This document shows, piece after piece, positions 1-7,171 of a stretch of DNA of 10,915 nucleotides. A program made the translations under genes and the position numbers. Positions within the stretch are counted from its first letter, which is position 1. Every line of letters starts with the position of its first letter. Source of the DNA: Flammula alnicola. Taxonomy: Eukaryota > Basidiomycota > Agaricomycetes > Agaricales > Strophariaceae. Under the pieces are notes generated by a model that worked only from the letters and a program-made list of their open reading frames with translations, searched no databases and was not told the DNA's origin. The stretch is taken from NCBI GenBank assembly GCA_015499995.1, contig JADNRV010000847.1, positions 1-10,915 on the forward strand, in the 5' to 3' direction.

Positions 1-3000
1 TCTAATAGGTAACGCTTCGCGGCTTCCAATAATAACTCGAGTTGGGTTTAATCCTACCAACACTTGGTGTTGGTAAATAAACGGAGTTCCTAGTATCAAG
101 TCATAGCTTGATAAGTTGATAATGTCAAATTTCCGTTGCTCCTTAATGTCCTGATAGGCAAACTCAGCTGCTGTTCTGTAGTTTACCTTAGATCTTGAGC
201 CTAGTACAGCTAGTTGTACTATCAATGGAGTCTTTAGTTCCTCTTTCCGAAGCCTAAGTTGATCTGCCAGAGTTGATGACATGAAATCACACAGAGATCC
301 GGTGTCAATGAGAGCTCTGGCTGGCTTTCCCATGACATCAGTGACGATTACGATTGGATTAGGTACCACGCGTGAAGGATCTTTGACCCGCGCTGCATTT
401 CTTTGCGCAGATGGGATCACATCCTCTTGCGGCTCTTGGGCGCTTAATTCGATAACGGGTTCTTCGAGACGTTCCGCGTCCTCGTCCCACTCTGAATCTG
501 TTGCCACTTCTTCATAGTCTTCGGAACTTTCGCTTTCTGAGCTGTAGCACTCAACTAGATAGTCTAAAATTTCTTCATACTCCTCGCCCTCCTGCCTTTC
601 AGCACCGAAAAGGCAAGTCAGATCATAGTCCTCGATATTGCTGTACACTGCAAAGAATCCTTTCTTAAGAAACTTAACGAGCCTCTTAAAATACCAATGC
701 CTAATGTTAAACTTCGGGTTTTCCAAGTGCAGAGCAGGAATGTCAAAGTGCATTCCCAACTTCCAGTCGAAAATTTCGTAGCCCTCATTATCACAATCAA
801 AGTGAACGTCAAAGCGGTTCATCTTCTTCGATCTCTCGGCCTTCGACGAAGTCAAGAACTTCGAGAAACCACGTCCAGTAGCCAGTTTCCACGCAGTATT
901 CATTTCCCAAGGATCAATCATGGGTGTTTTCCGATGCCAGCGCTTAAGCGGTTTTACGCGCACCCGAGTCGCTTGCGTGCGCTTAATAGCAAACCATCTT
1001 CCGATTAAGAAATCCCGTCGCAATACCACTCCGATGTCCACGATCTCGTCTTCCAGTGTCACGTCATCCATTATAACAAGTTTCTGACCCCCCGCTGTAG
1101 GATATACAATAAAGCGGTCTATTACTTGTCCTTCCCAGCAAGGATCTCCTGGGTATGGTCGCATAGTCTCCAACTGGTGCCTAACAATTTCACACACAGG
1201 GCTACCTAGCTTACCATCCATCCAATCCCCGTCATCCGGGTCATACCATGTACGTGCTGCCTCCGTAAACGAGGTTGTCGTTTCTGTCTCGGTGACATCT
1301 TCAGTCTCTGTGGTGCCTGATTGCGCCTGGTGGGCCGCCTCGTGAGTTATCCCACACAACGCCATATCCACCGCCATGCAGTATGACTCCGCAGCTGGCT
1401 CAGTAGTGCTTTCTAGTGCTGCCAACGTATTCTCATTGTCTACTGCAATCTCTATGCTAAAGCTCTTAGCGCCGGGTGGTTTTCCTGACTTGTCATTTGA
1501 TTTGACCACTTGGCTGCTAGGGCACTGCTTGCCGATATGCCCTAGTCCTCCGCAACGGAAGCATTTTATCTGTCCAGATGAGTTCTCTGGCTTCTTATTG
1601 TCCCTAAAGCGCTCACTTCCTTTCTCGCGCTTGGAACTGTCAAACTTATTTTTAAAATTCCCTTCATTCCGTGGTGTGAACTCACGGCGCGTGTTGGAAT
1701 CATTCTGTCTGAAATCACGGTGCGTGTTGGAATCACTCTGTCGATTCCCCTCGAAACGAACTTTTCGATCGCCAAAATTAGATCTACCCGGGTTACTCTG
1801 CGCTTTTTGCGCCCGTCTCTGACTATTCTCAATTTGTTCTGCTACCTCATACCTAGTAGCGACTTGTATGACTTCATCCCAAGTGTTCTGTTCATAATCT
1901 AACCCTTCTTTCCACAGGGCAGACTGTAGTTCGGGTCTCAAACCATTCCATAGTCGATCGACTCTCTGACCTGGAGTAGACTTACCCACGATTCGGTAGA
2001 GAACCATCAATTCAGCCGCGTATTCCGCAACTGTCATATTTCCCTGGGCGAAGTTCTCAAGCTTCTTGCGTTGCTTGAGACGGAAATCGGGCGGAAAGCA
2101 ATAATTGTATAACTCCGTGAAGAATTTCTGTCGATCCCACTGGTGGACGTTGAGTGAAACCATAGTCGAGTAAAATTTATATGCCTTTCCAGTCAGGTAA
2201 TCTGCACATTTAACGACTTGATCTTTAGCTGGCAGTGCCGCTTCCTCGCAGAAGCGTTCGCACTGCGTGATGTACTTATAAAACTTCATGAAGTCAGCAT
2301 CTCCATGGTACTTGTCAGGCGCCGTAGGCGATAATGGCTTATATCGAGTAACGGAGGTGGTGTTACCCGCCGTCTCCAACGGGCCTGCGAACTGGGCGCC
2401 TAAGTGATTAGTTCCCGAATTCGCCGCTCCGTTCCTCGGTTTATGAAAAAACTGACCCAACAAACTCTCAGGAGGTAGCTGATTGCTTGGCCTAATGGCC
2501 TCAGCCTTCTTTGCAAAGAGTCGCTGTCTCGATGCCTGATCTATTAAGTCCTCAACGTCTCGAGACATCGGCGTACTCGAGATTCGTTCTCTATGAACAG
2601 GCTCATCATTGTTCCAATCTACAGCGTTACCATGAAGTTTGCTCTTCGCTGCAAGATATTTCCGTTCAAGTTCTTGAAATTCTATCATCTCTTCATCGAT
2701 ATCGTCTTCTTGAAACCAATCGTCGTGGCCGAGTTGTTCACCCTCGGCTCTATGGCTTCTAGCTTGTGCGTGCAGCGCCCGCTGCACTTCTGGATCCAGC
2801 TCACTCTCGGGGATGTCGACATTTCCCCAATTTGCAGGATCTATAGCTTTACCTTTAGCTACTGTCCCAACCTCAGGATCCGGACTGTCCTCTGTTGGTG
2901 GATACATTTTCTTATTACTGGAATCCTCCGGGATTCCGAGTGCCCTTTCAATCATACCTAGCCTCTCAGCAAGTGTGCTGTTCACCGTTCCTTGTGTTTC

Positions 3001-3432
3001 TGACATTGTACCCAGTTGTTCAAAGAGGGCCTTTACCATGTCTCGAGTTTCGGCTACTACTTGCCTCGCATCTTGTACGACAGGGTCACTAATTACCGAC
3101 TCCCGCATCACAGACTGGTTACGCGGGGAGTCAAGGCTAATACTACGACGAGCGGGCCTTGCTGCAGCGGCTCCGCTTGTCTCAGCTACACGGTTTGCTT
3201 TCCCGTGGCTGTCATTTTCTCCGCGACGGTCTAATCGACCGCGCACGTCCTCCACCTCGACGTCCCTGTCGAGGTTGGTGCCAGCGGCGCTAGTTGCCGC
3301 CGCTGGCTCCTGCCTGGAGCTCGCTCTCAGTGCAGGCGAGCCTGCATTCGACTCGGTGGTAGGACCTTCATCAGGGATGACGTGTCCCTTCTGGCCCTTG
3401 CCACTGCGCGCCGGAACCTTCCTGGTCGCCAT
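1..3432 (-). CDS. Gag-protease part of a Ty3/gypsy Gag-Pol polyprotein (partial, open at the left edge)
   Basis: The start is the ATG at 3432-3430. An in-frame TAG lies directly before it (3435-3433), so this is the first possible start in the genomic frame. Residues about 385-510 form a Retrotrans_gag-like domain (QCERFCEEAAL near 390, LWKEGL near 507), which builds the particle shell. A zinc knuckle CX2CX4HX4C occupies residues 624-637 and should bind element RNA. Between knuckle and protease lie two related modules (near 744-815 and 841-915) and an acidic Glu/Ser/Asp-rich stretch around 950-990. The protease has catalytic DTG at 1043-1045 and the ILG partner motif at 1113-1115 (LILGTPF). 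Reverse transcriptase is expected just beyond the edge in the same frame. There is no frameshift or stop, so it reads as an intact gene. The N-terminal 330 residues are Ser/Ala/charged-rich and without a family I can name. Confidence 0.92.
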   Translation of the reverse strand, partial: MATRKVPARSGKGQKGHVIPDEGPTTESNAGSPALRASSRQEPAAATSAAGTNLDRDVEVEDVRGRLDRRGENDSHGKANRVAETSGAAAARPARRSISLDSPRNQSVMRESVISDPVVQDARQVVAETRDMVKALFEQLGTMSETQGTVNSTLAERLGMIERALGIPEDSSNKKMYPPTEDSPDPEVGTVAKGKAIDPANWGNVDIPESELDPEVQRALHAQARSHRAEGEQLGHDDWFQEDDIDEEMIEFQELERKYLAAKSKLHGNAVDWNNDEPVHRERISSTPMSRDVEDLIDQASRQRLFAKKAEAIRPSNQLPPESLLGQFFHKPRNGAANSGTNHLGAQFAGPLETAGNTTSVTRYKPLSPTAPDKYHGDADFMKFYKYITQCERFCEEAALPAKDQVVKCADYLTGKAYKFYSTMVSLNVHQWDRQKFFTELYNYCFPPDFRLKQRKKLENFAQGNMTVAEYAAELMVLYRIVGKSTPGQRVDRLWNGLRPELQSALWKEGLDYEQNTWDEVIQVATRYEVAEQIENSQRRAQKAQSNPGRSNFGDRKVRFEGNRQSDSNTHRDFRQNDSNTRREFTPRNEGNFKNKFDSSKREKGSERFRDNKKPENSSGQIKCFRCGGLGHIGKQCPSSQVVKSNDKSGKPPGAKSFSIEIAVDNENTLAALESTTEPAAESYCMAVDMALCGITHEAAHQAQSGTTETEDVTETETTTSFTEAARTWYDPDDGDWMDGKLGSPVCEIVRHQLETMRPYPGDPCWEGQVIDRFIVYPTAGGQKLVIMDDVTLEDEIVDIGVVLRRDFLIGRWFAIKRTQATRVRVKPLKRWHRKTPMIDPWEMNTAWKLATGRGFSKFLTSSKAERSKKMNRFDVHFDCDNEGYEIFDWKLGMHFDIPALHLENPKFNIRHWYFKRLVKFLKKGFFAVYSNIEDYDLTCLFGAERQEGEEYEEILDYLVECYSSESESSEDYEEVATDSEWDEDAERLEEPVIELSAQEPQEDVIPSAQRNAARVKDPSRVVPNPIVIVTDVMGKPARALIDTGSLCDFMSSTLADQLRLRKEELKTPLIVQLAVLGSRSKVNYRTAAEFAYQDIKEQRKFDIINLSSYDLILGTPFIYQHQVLVGLNPTRVIIGSREALPIR

Positions 3433-3479
3433 CTAATGCAGAATAGTTGTTAGTAAACACAAAGCTAATGACAACGTAC
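3433..3479 (-). other. Candidate 47-nt intron in the retrotransposon leader
   Basis: In element sense the segment starts GTACGT after CCAG, contains a perfect TACTAAC branch site (plus-strand GTTAGTA at 3449-3455) and ends in TAG directly before the gag ATG. Length and all three signals match short basidiomycete introns. It would lie entirely in the 5' leader, because no ATG occurs between the LTR end and the donor. A spliced RNA would give a copy without the intron, so its presence here means the genomic RNA escapes splicing, or the match is fortuitous. Confidence 0.5.
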
Positions 3480-3587
3480 CTGGATGTCCTGGGTGATCAA
3501 ACCAAGAGGTCTCCGAAAGTAGGTCGTCGAGAAGTAAAGTGTCGAGTAGTGTAGAAAGAGTAGTAGAGTGTGTTAATATCAAAAATA

Positions 3588-3822
3588 TGTGACGGGGCGT
3601 GAGAACACGAGTCCCGGCACACGGTCAAACCTCGAAAGATAGGATAAACACTAAATTCAAGGTCGTCTACTCTACTAGCTATCCGACTCTTTATATACTA
3701 AAAATCTGCCTACGTAATACTTATTGAATAATATGGAATGTTATAGAAACCTACGGTAATAAAGATGATGTAAGTTACTTGACTAACGTCCAAGTTTGGG
3801 TGAGTCAGTGACTACCGTCACA
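3588..3822 (-). repeat. 5' LTR of the retrotransposon (about 235 bp)
   Basis: The plus strand reads TGTGACGG at 3588-3595 and CCGTCACA at 3815-3822. These are perfect 8-bp inverted ends that begin TG and end CA, as retroviral-type LTRs do. The segment also holds a TATA box facing the gag frame (3690-3697) and lies 155 bp upstream of the gag ATG. The second LTR is outside the window, so the boundaries rest on the inverted ends and position and not on a copy-to-copy comparison. Confidence 0.75.
3690..3697 (-). promoter_or_regulatory. TATA box of the LTR promoter
   Basis: On the minus strand this reads TATATAAA, a consensus TATA element inside the LTR. It points toward the leader and gag. Transcript starts would be expected roughly around 3660-3675. 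It is the only strong TATA match in the LTR. Confidence 0.6.
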
Positions 3823-3976
3823 AACGCTTGCGAGTTGGAACTTGCCAGGTCAACAACGAAGCTAGTGTTGCACCAAGCCACTTTGCTTCCATTCAATGTA
3901 AGGATCAGTCTTTTACTTTTATCGACCAAGTTTCAGCCTTCAATGAACCTTTGTCTTAGTCCATTAGTGCGCTGCG
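3823..3976. promoter_or_regulatory. 154-bp gap between the LTR and the F-box start
   Basis: This short stretch is all that remains between the outer LTR end and the ATG of the plus-strand F-box gene. It should hold the core promoter and 5' leader of that gene, unless transcription starts in the LTR. I see no clear TATA box. The stretch near 3910-3960 is pyrimidine-rich (for example CTTTTACTTTTATCG), which is common upstream of fungal starts. Confidence 0.35.
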
Positions 3977-5494
3977 ATGGGGTGTTCGTGCTTTCGATGT
4001 TCCGAGCCCGACATAGATTTTTATCCCGTGCCATGTACCATTGGGAGCCGAGAGCTGTGCTCTGGGTGCCTGGCGGTAGACACATTGGAAGACCAGATAC
4101 ACGCCGCCGAGGCATTTCTTGCGAGTCTGAAGGCCAAGCGGCGCCCCACTCGAGATAGGATTAACCAGGTTCACGATCCATTTGCTTCCAGACTTCCCCC
4201 TGAAGTCGTATCCCACATCTTCATGACTTTTCTGCCAGAGGAAGTGTGCGACAACTACGGCATAGTCGAGCCCGACAACACTGCGACCACACCATTGCGT
4301 CTCGGTGCCGTATGCCAGACCTGGCGTGCAATTGCTTGGTCGACTCCCCAACTTTGGACATCCATCTCCATTGACATGTATAACGACAACCTCTATGTTA
4401 CTGAACTTGTCCGAGACTGGCTCAGTAGGTCAGGTCAACTTCCGCTATATATTCGCCTCTACAGAGAAGAAGGCATCTCTGACCCACCATTCGGACCTCG
4501 TATCGAGCTGTTGATCAGCGCTATCGTCGCTCATTCCAATCGTTGGGTGTACATGGATATGGAGCTCCCCCAAAGGATCGTAATGCGTGTGCGCTGCACC
4601 TCTCCAATGCCTTTGGCGTTGAAAACACTGCGGCTCGATATGCCAGAGTTCGACTTCGGGCAGGAAGGCGAAGGACTGCTTCCTGATGAGAAAATCAACC
4701 TAAATGCCATCATCAGTCCAACGGAGATGGTTTTGGGGCGTTTGGGGCGTTTGGGCCCCTCCCAGATCGACATCGAGTGGAATAACCTTACGCGCTTGAC
4801 TGCCCAGGAAGTTTCGATTAATGAATGCTTCGAACTCCTCCAGAAAGCCCCTCAGATGACACATTGCACATTAGACATCAACATAGAACGTGGTGACTTC
4901 CCTATACCACAAACCGTTGTCCAGTACCCTCGTCTCTCTTTCCTCGACATCAACTATTATTACTTCGGCATGGAGATAAATACATTTCTTGAATGGACAT
5001 CATTTCCAGCCCTGGAAACTTGGAACCACAAGGCAAACGAGAAACTGCCAATCGACCATATTATAGCTCACATCACACGTTCCTCGTGTCGCTTGAAAAG
5101 CATGAAGCTATCCCACAATTCCAAAACGGACGATCCCAACGAGCTGATCAAACTCCTCCGAGCAACGCCATCACTGGAACGCCTAACACTCCTGCGGACT
5201 TACAATGTTACTGATACGAACTACTTCGACCCTCTCCTCAACCTCCTTTCTACTTCTACCATAAACGAACGGGGAGTGGGACGAGAAATATTTTTGCCGC
5301 ACCTGATGGCCTTGGATATCACCGGGTGTCAATGGACCACGTTTTCCTGGGACTACATTCCTCGGATCTTCGGATTCGATCGTGAATCTACCATGCCATT
5401 CCTCCCTCGCGAGTCTACAGCACGTAGTGCTAAGCCTGGCTACCTCGCTGGCGCAGGCGCACCTCCTCCATTAACAACGTGGTGCCTTTCATGA
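3977..5494 (+). CDS. F-box-like protein with N-terminal Cys pairs and degenerate leucine-rich region
   Basis: This is a single-exon frame of 505 residues. Residues 5-31 carry two CxxC pairs (CFRC at 5-8, CSGC at 28-31), a possible zinc-binding knuckle. A short coiled coil follows (about 36-62, LEDQIHAAEAFLASLKAK). Residues 67-125 form the F-box-like core: DPFASRLPPEVVSHIF, then LGAVCQTWRAIAWSTPQLW. In this family the F-box is the docking site for Skp1 in SCF ubiquitin ligases, and the C-terminal repeats (about 190-460) would bind a target; that role is family knowledge and inference here. The ATG at 3977 is chosen because it keeps both Cys pairs. The last 25 residues (after FLPRES) look unlike the conserved core, so the end may be altered. 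A broken paralogue lies at 7172-8134. Confidence 0.85.
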   Translation: MGCSCFRCSEPDIDFYPVPCTIGSRELCSGCLAVDTLEDQIHAAEAFLASLKAKRRPTRDRINQVHDPFASRLPPEVVSHIFMTFLPEEVCDNYGIVEPDNTATTPLRLGAVCQTWRAIAWSTPQLWTSISIDMYNDNLYVTELVRDWLSRSGQLPLYIRLYREEGISDPPFGPRIELLISAIVAHSNRWVYMDMELPQRIVMRVRCTSPMPLALKTLRLDMPEFDFGQEGEGLLPDEKINLNAIISPTEMVLGRLGRLGPSQIDIEWNNLTRLTAQEVSINECFELLQKAPQMTHCTLDINIERGDFPIPQTVVQYPRLSFLDINYYYFGMEINTFLEWTSFPALETWNHKANEKLPIDHIIAHITRSSCRLKSMKLSHNSKTDDPNELIKLLRATPSLERLTLLRTYNVTDTNYFDPLLNLLSTSTINERGVGREIFLPHLMALDITGCQWTTFSWDYIPRIFGFDRESTMPFLPRESTARSAKPGYLAGAGAPPPLTTWCLS

Positions 5495-5972
5495 TTCATT
5501 AGAAATGGAAACGTCTTGACACAAGGTGAGTCATCAGAACTATGATCACGCAGTCCAAATCGATGCTTCTCGCAACACAACTATTTTTCGTGTTGTAGCG
5601 AAAACCACTCACCGGTCGGCTTGTTTATCGGGTTCGTCCAATCCCCACCGCCCTTATCTAATTCCAGTAATCCTGTTGCCACAACTTTGTTTTTACTATA
5701 AGAACTGCGTGGCATTCTCAACGTTACTGCTATCCACCGTTGCCCTTTTATTGATACAATGGCACAAGATACCAAATGTTCATCCCCAGCTTCTTCCCGT
5801 AAAACTCTGGCAAACTCAGGTAGTCCAGTTACACATGCGGAGGCAAGCACTTTCATTTTTGGAATAGCGAGAGTTCTTAAAATTCTTATTGAATGTCCAA
5901 CAGGTCAAACGCTCCCCGCTTCACCGGGCTATGCCAGAGTCACGTAATTTACATACTCCTCAGCCACGTAGG
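5495..5972. other. Spacer between the F-box and DUF6535 genes
   Basis: No gene on the plus strand can be supported here. A 91-codon open frame on the minus strand (5856-5581) is described separately. The left part would hold the 3' end signals of the F-box gene, and the right part the promoter of the DUF6535 gene. No clear poly(A) signal or TATA box stands out. Confidence 0.4.
5581..5856 (-). CDS. Unrecognised small open frame, 91 residues (doubtful)
   Basis: The frame starts MKVLASACVTGLPEFARVLR and reads with a protein-like composition, including IKGQRWIAVTLRMPRSS and LLELDKGGGDW. It has mixed hydrophobic and charged segments and no signal peptide or membrane segment. I do not recognise a family. 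Two plus-strand frames overlap it (5526-5867 and 5759-5947) and look less protein-like to me. It could be a fragment of a dispersed repeat or a chance frame. Its upstream side faces the DUF6535 promoter. Confidence 0.2.
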   Translation of the reverse strand: MKVLASACVTGLPEFARVLREEAGDEHLVSCAIVSIKGQRWIAVTLRMPRSSYSKNKVVATGLLELDKGGGDWTNPINKPTGEWFSLQHEK

Positions 5973-6005
5973 ATGTCTTCAATATTGCGAGAAAATGTGT
6001 TCCAG

Positions 6006-6070
6006 GTGACGTCATGATGTACCCAAACAGTAGTTCTCCTCTAAGACTAATCACGCATCCCTGTTTTTAG
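6006..6070 (+). other. Intron 1 of the DUF6535 gene (65 nt)
   Basis: The donor is GTGACG after TTCCAG, a likely branch sequence is GACTAATC near 6046, and the acceptor is CTGTTTTTAG. It removes an in-frame TAG (6068-6070) and joins an 11-codon first exon in phase 0 to the conserved second exon. Confidence 0.55.
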
Positions 6071-6217
6071 ACGCCAAGATGGCGGAGCGGAGAACCATTT
6101 GCTTATCCATTGCCTCAAAAAGACGATCCGTGGAAGACATGTCATGGTTTACTTCAGGAATATGACTCGAAGTTTTTCAAGGCCCAAACCGATGAGGTCC
6201 AATATCTTCTAATTTTT

Positions 6218-6265
6218 GTGGGCGCTTTTTATTTACATGTTTGAACCAGTTAACCTTGAATATAG
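6218..6265 (+). other. Intron 2 of the DUF6535 gene (48 nt)
   Basis: The intron starts GTGGGC and ends AATATAG in phase 0. It removes in-frame stops, and splicing restores the conserved LLIF-AGLFSAVV junction of the first membrane segment. The protein match on both sides is the main support, since the donor is not consensus. Confidence 0.75.
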
Positions 6266-7171
6266 GCAGGTCTCTTCTCAGCGGTCGTTACGTCTTTCGC
6301 AGTAGATTTGTACAAAATGTTGCAACAGGATTCAGGCAATATGTCAGCATACATCCTTTCCGTCATATCCACCCAACTCGGAAACGGTTCGCTTCTCAAC
6401 CAAACATTATCACCACCGTCTTCAAGTCCCAATGGGCCTGTCATCCGGATAAACATCTTTTGGTTTGTCAGTCTATCCCTCAGCTTGACTACCGTCCTAT
6501 TGGGCACGACGTGTATGCAGTGGCTTCGAGAGTACAGACACTTTGATTCCTTAAAAGTTAACCCACAAAGACTCACTACTCCTCCGACACATGCGCTATG
6601 AAGGCCTCATAAAATGGAAGGTCCTCACCATCCTATCCCTCCTACCTACACTTCTTCAAACCGCCCTAGTTCTCTTTTTCGCCGGTATCATAGAACTCCT
6701 GTGGATGTTCAACAGAATTGTTGCCATTACGGTCGCCGTGACCATCGGATTTGCGATGTCGTTTATGGCAGTGACAACAATCGCTCCTGCTATTCAATAT
6801 TTCCTTGACTATAGGGAGGAGTCCGCCGAACCCAGCTCCTCCCAGTGCCCATATAAATCACCACAGTCCTGGGCGTTTCTTCAAATCGAAATGTATTGCA
6901 TACTCGCTTTTCAATACATGAAACGAGGGACAATTAGCTGGTGGTACGGCAAGGCTAACGGAAGGGCCGCATTTTCGAAGACCATAATTAGCGCTCGCGA
7001 TTGGTTTCGGTACGACTTGACATGGAGCCGAAGGCGCCGGACGTATAAAATTGGACGCACTGATGTCCATCACGACTTAATATGGGGCCTCCGATGGGCG
7101 GCTACCACGTTCCGGGGCCTTCTACTAGTGTTAATAGCACACCCTAAACTGTGGGGATTTGAATGAATGTA

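Larger units (their letters stand above)
1..3822 (-). mobile_element. Ty3/gypsy LTR retrotransposon, 5' part (LTR, leader, gag-protease), continues off the left edge
   Basis: In element orientation (right to left) the order is LTR (3822-3588), a leader with a candidate intron, then a single long Gag-protease frame from 3432 to the window edge. A Retrotrans_gag-type domain, a CCHC knuckle and an aspartic protease with DTG and ILG motifs occur in the order expected for Ty3/gypsy elements of the single-frame type. Reverse transcriptase, RNase H, integrase and the second LTR would lie beyond position 1. The frame has no stop in 1144 codons, which suggests a young or recently active copy. The 5 bases next to the outer LTR end (3823-3827, AACGC) would be the target-site duplication if the other end matches. 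The family is established knowledge; activity is inference. Confidence 0.93.
5973..7166 (+). pseudogene. DUF6535-domain membrane protein gene, frameshifted and truncated at the 3' end
   Basis: I rebuilt it as exons 5973-6005, 6071-6217 and 6266-7166. The first exon encodes MSSILRENVFQ; the second contains DDPWKTCHGLLQEYDSKFF; the third starts AGLFSAVV. Both introns keep the frame, so LLIF joins AGLFSAVVTSF across the second one, the hallmark start of the DUF6535 family. Membrane segments are seen at residues about 54-76 and 124-142. After REYRHFDSL the frame breaks near 6565-6585, and the family sequence continues in the next frame as RHMRYEGLIKW, then two more hydrophobic segments (LLQTALVLFFAGIIELLW, and a second near 6718-6800). 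The frame ends at 7164-7166, short of the usual C-terminus. The product is likely an integral membrane protein of unknown function. One indel plus truncation argues for a pseudogene; an assembly error in the indel is possible. Confidence 0.75.

Noticed and set aside
1376..3436. Plus-strand open frames inside the retrotransposon, such as 1376-1822 and 2813-3436
   Set aside because: They lie opposite the long Gag-protease frame, have Ser/Leu/Pro-rich shadow composition and no family features.
3956..4351. Minus-strand frame opposite the start of the F-box gene
   Set aside because: The plus strand encodes clear F-box motifs here, and a paralogue confirms that frame.
5573..5595. Short inverted repeat CAACAC...GTGTTG
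   Set aside because: The arms are only 6 bp with an 11-nt A/T-rich spacer; this is expected by chance in a window of this size.
6557..6570. GT-AG pair that might explain the DUF6535 frame change as an intron
   Set aside because: Only about 14 nt, far below a workable intron length, and with no room for a branch site.
6250..6576. Minus-strand frame of about 108 codons over the DUF6535 gene
   Set aside because: It overlaps a recognisable DUF6535 exon; its text has no family features.
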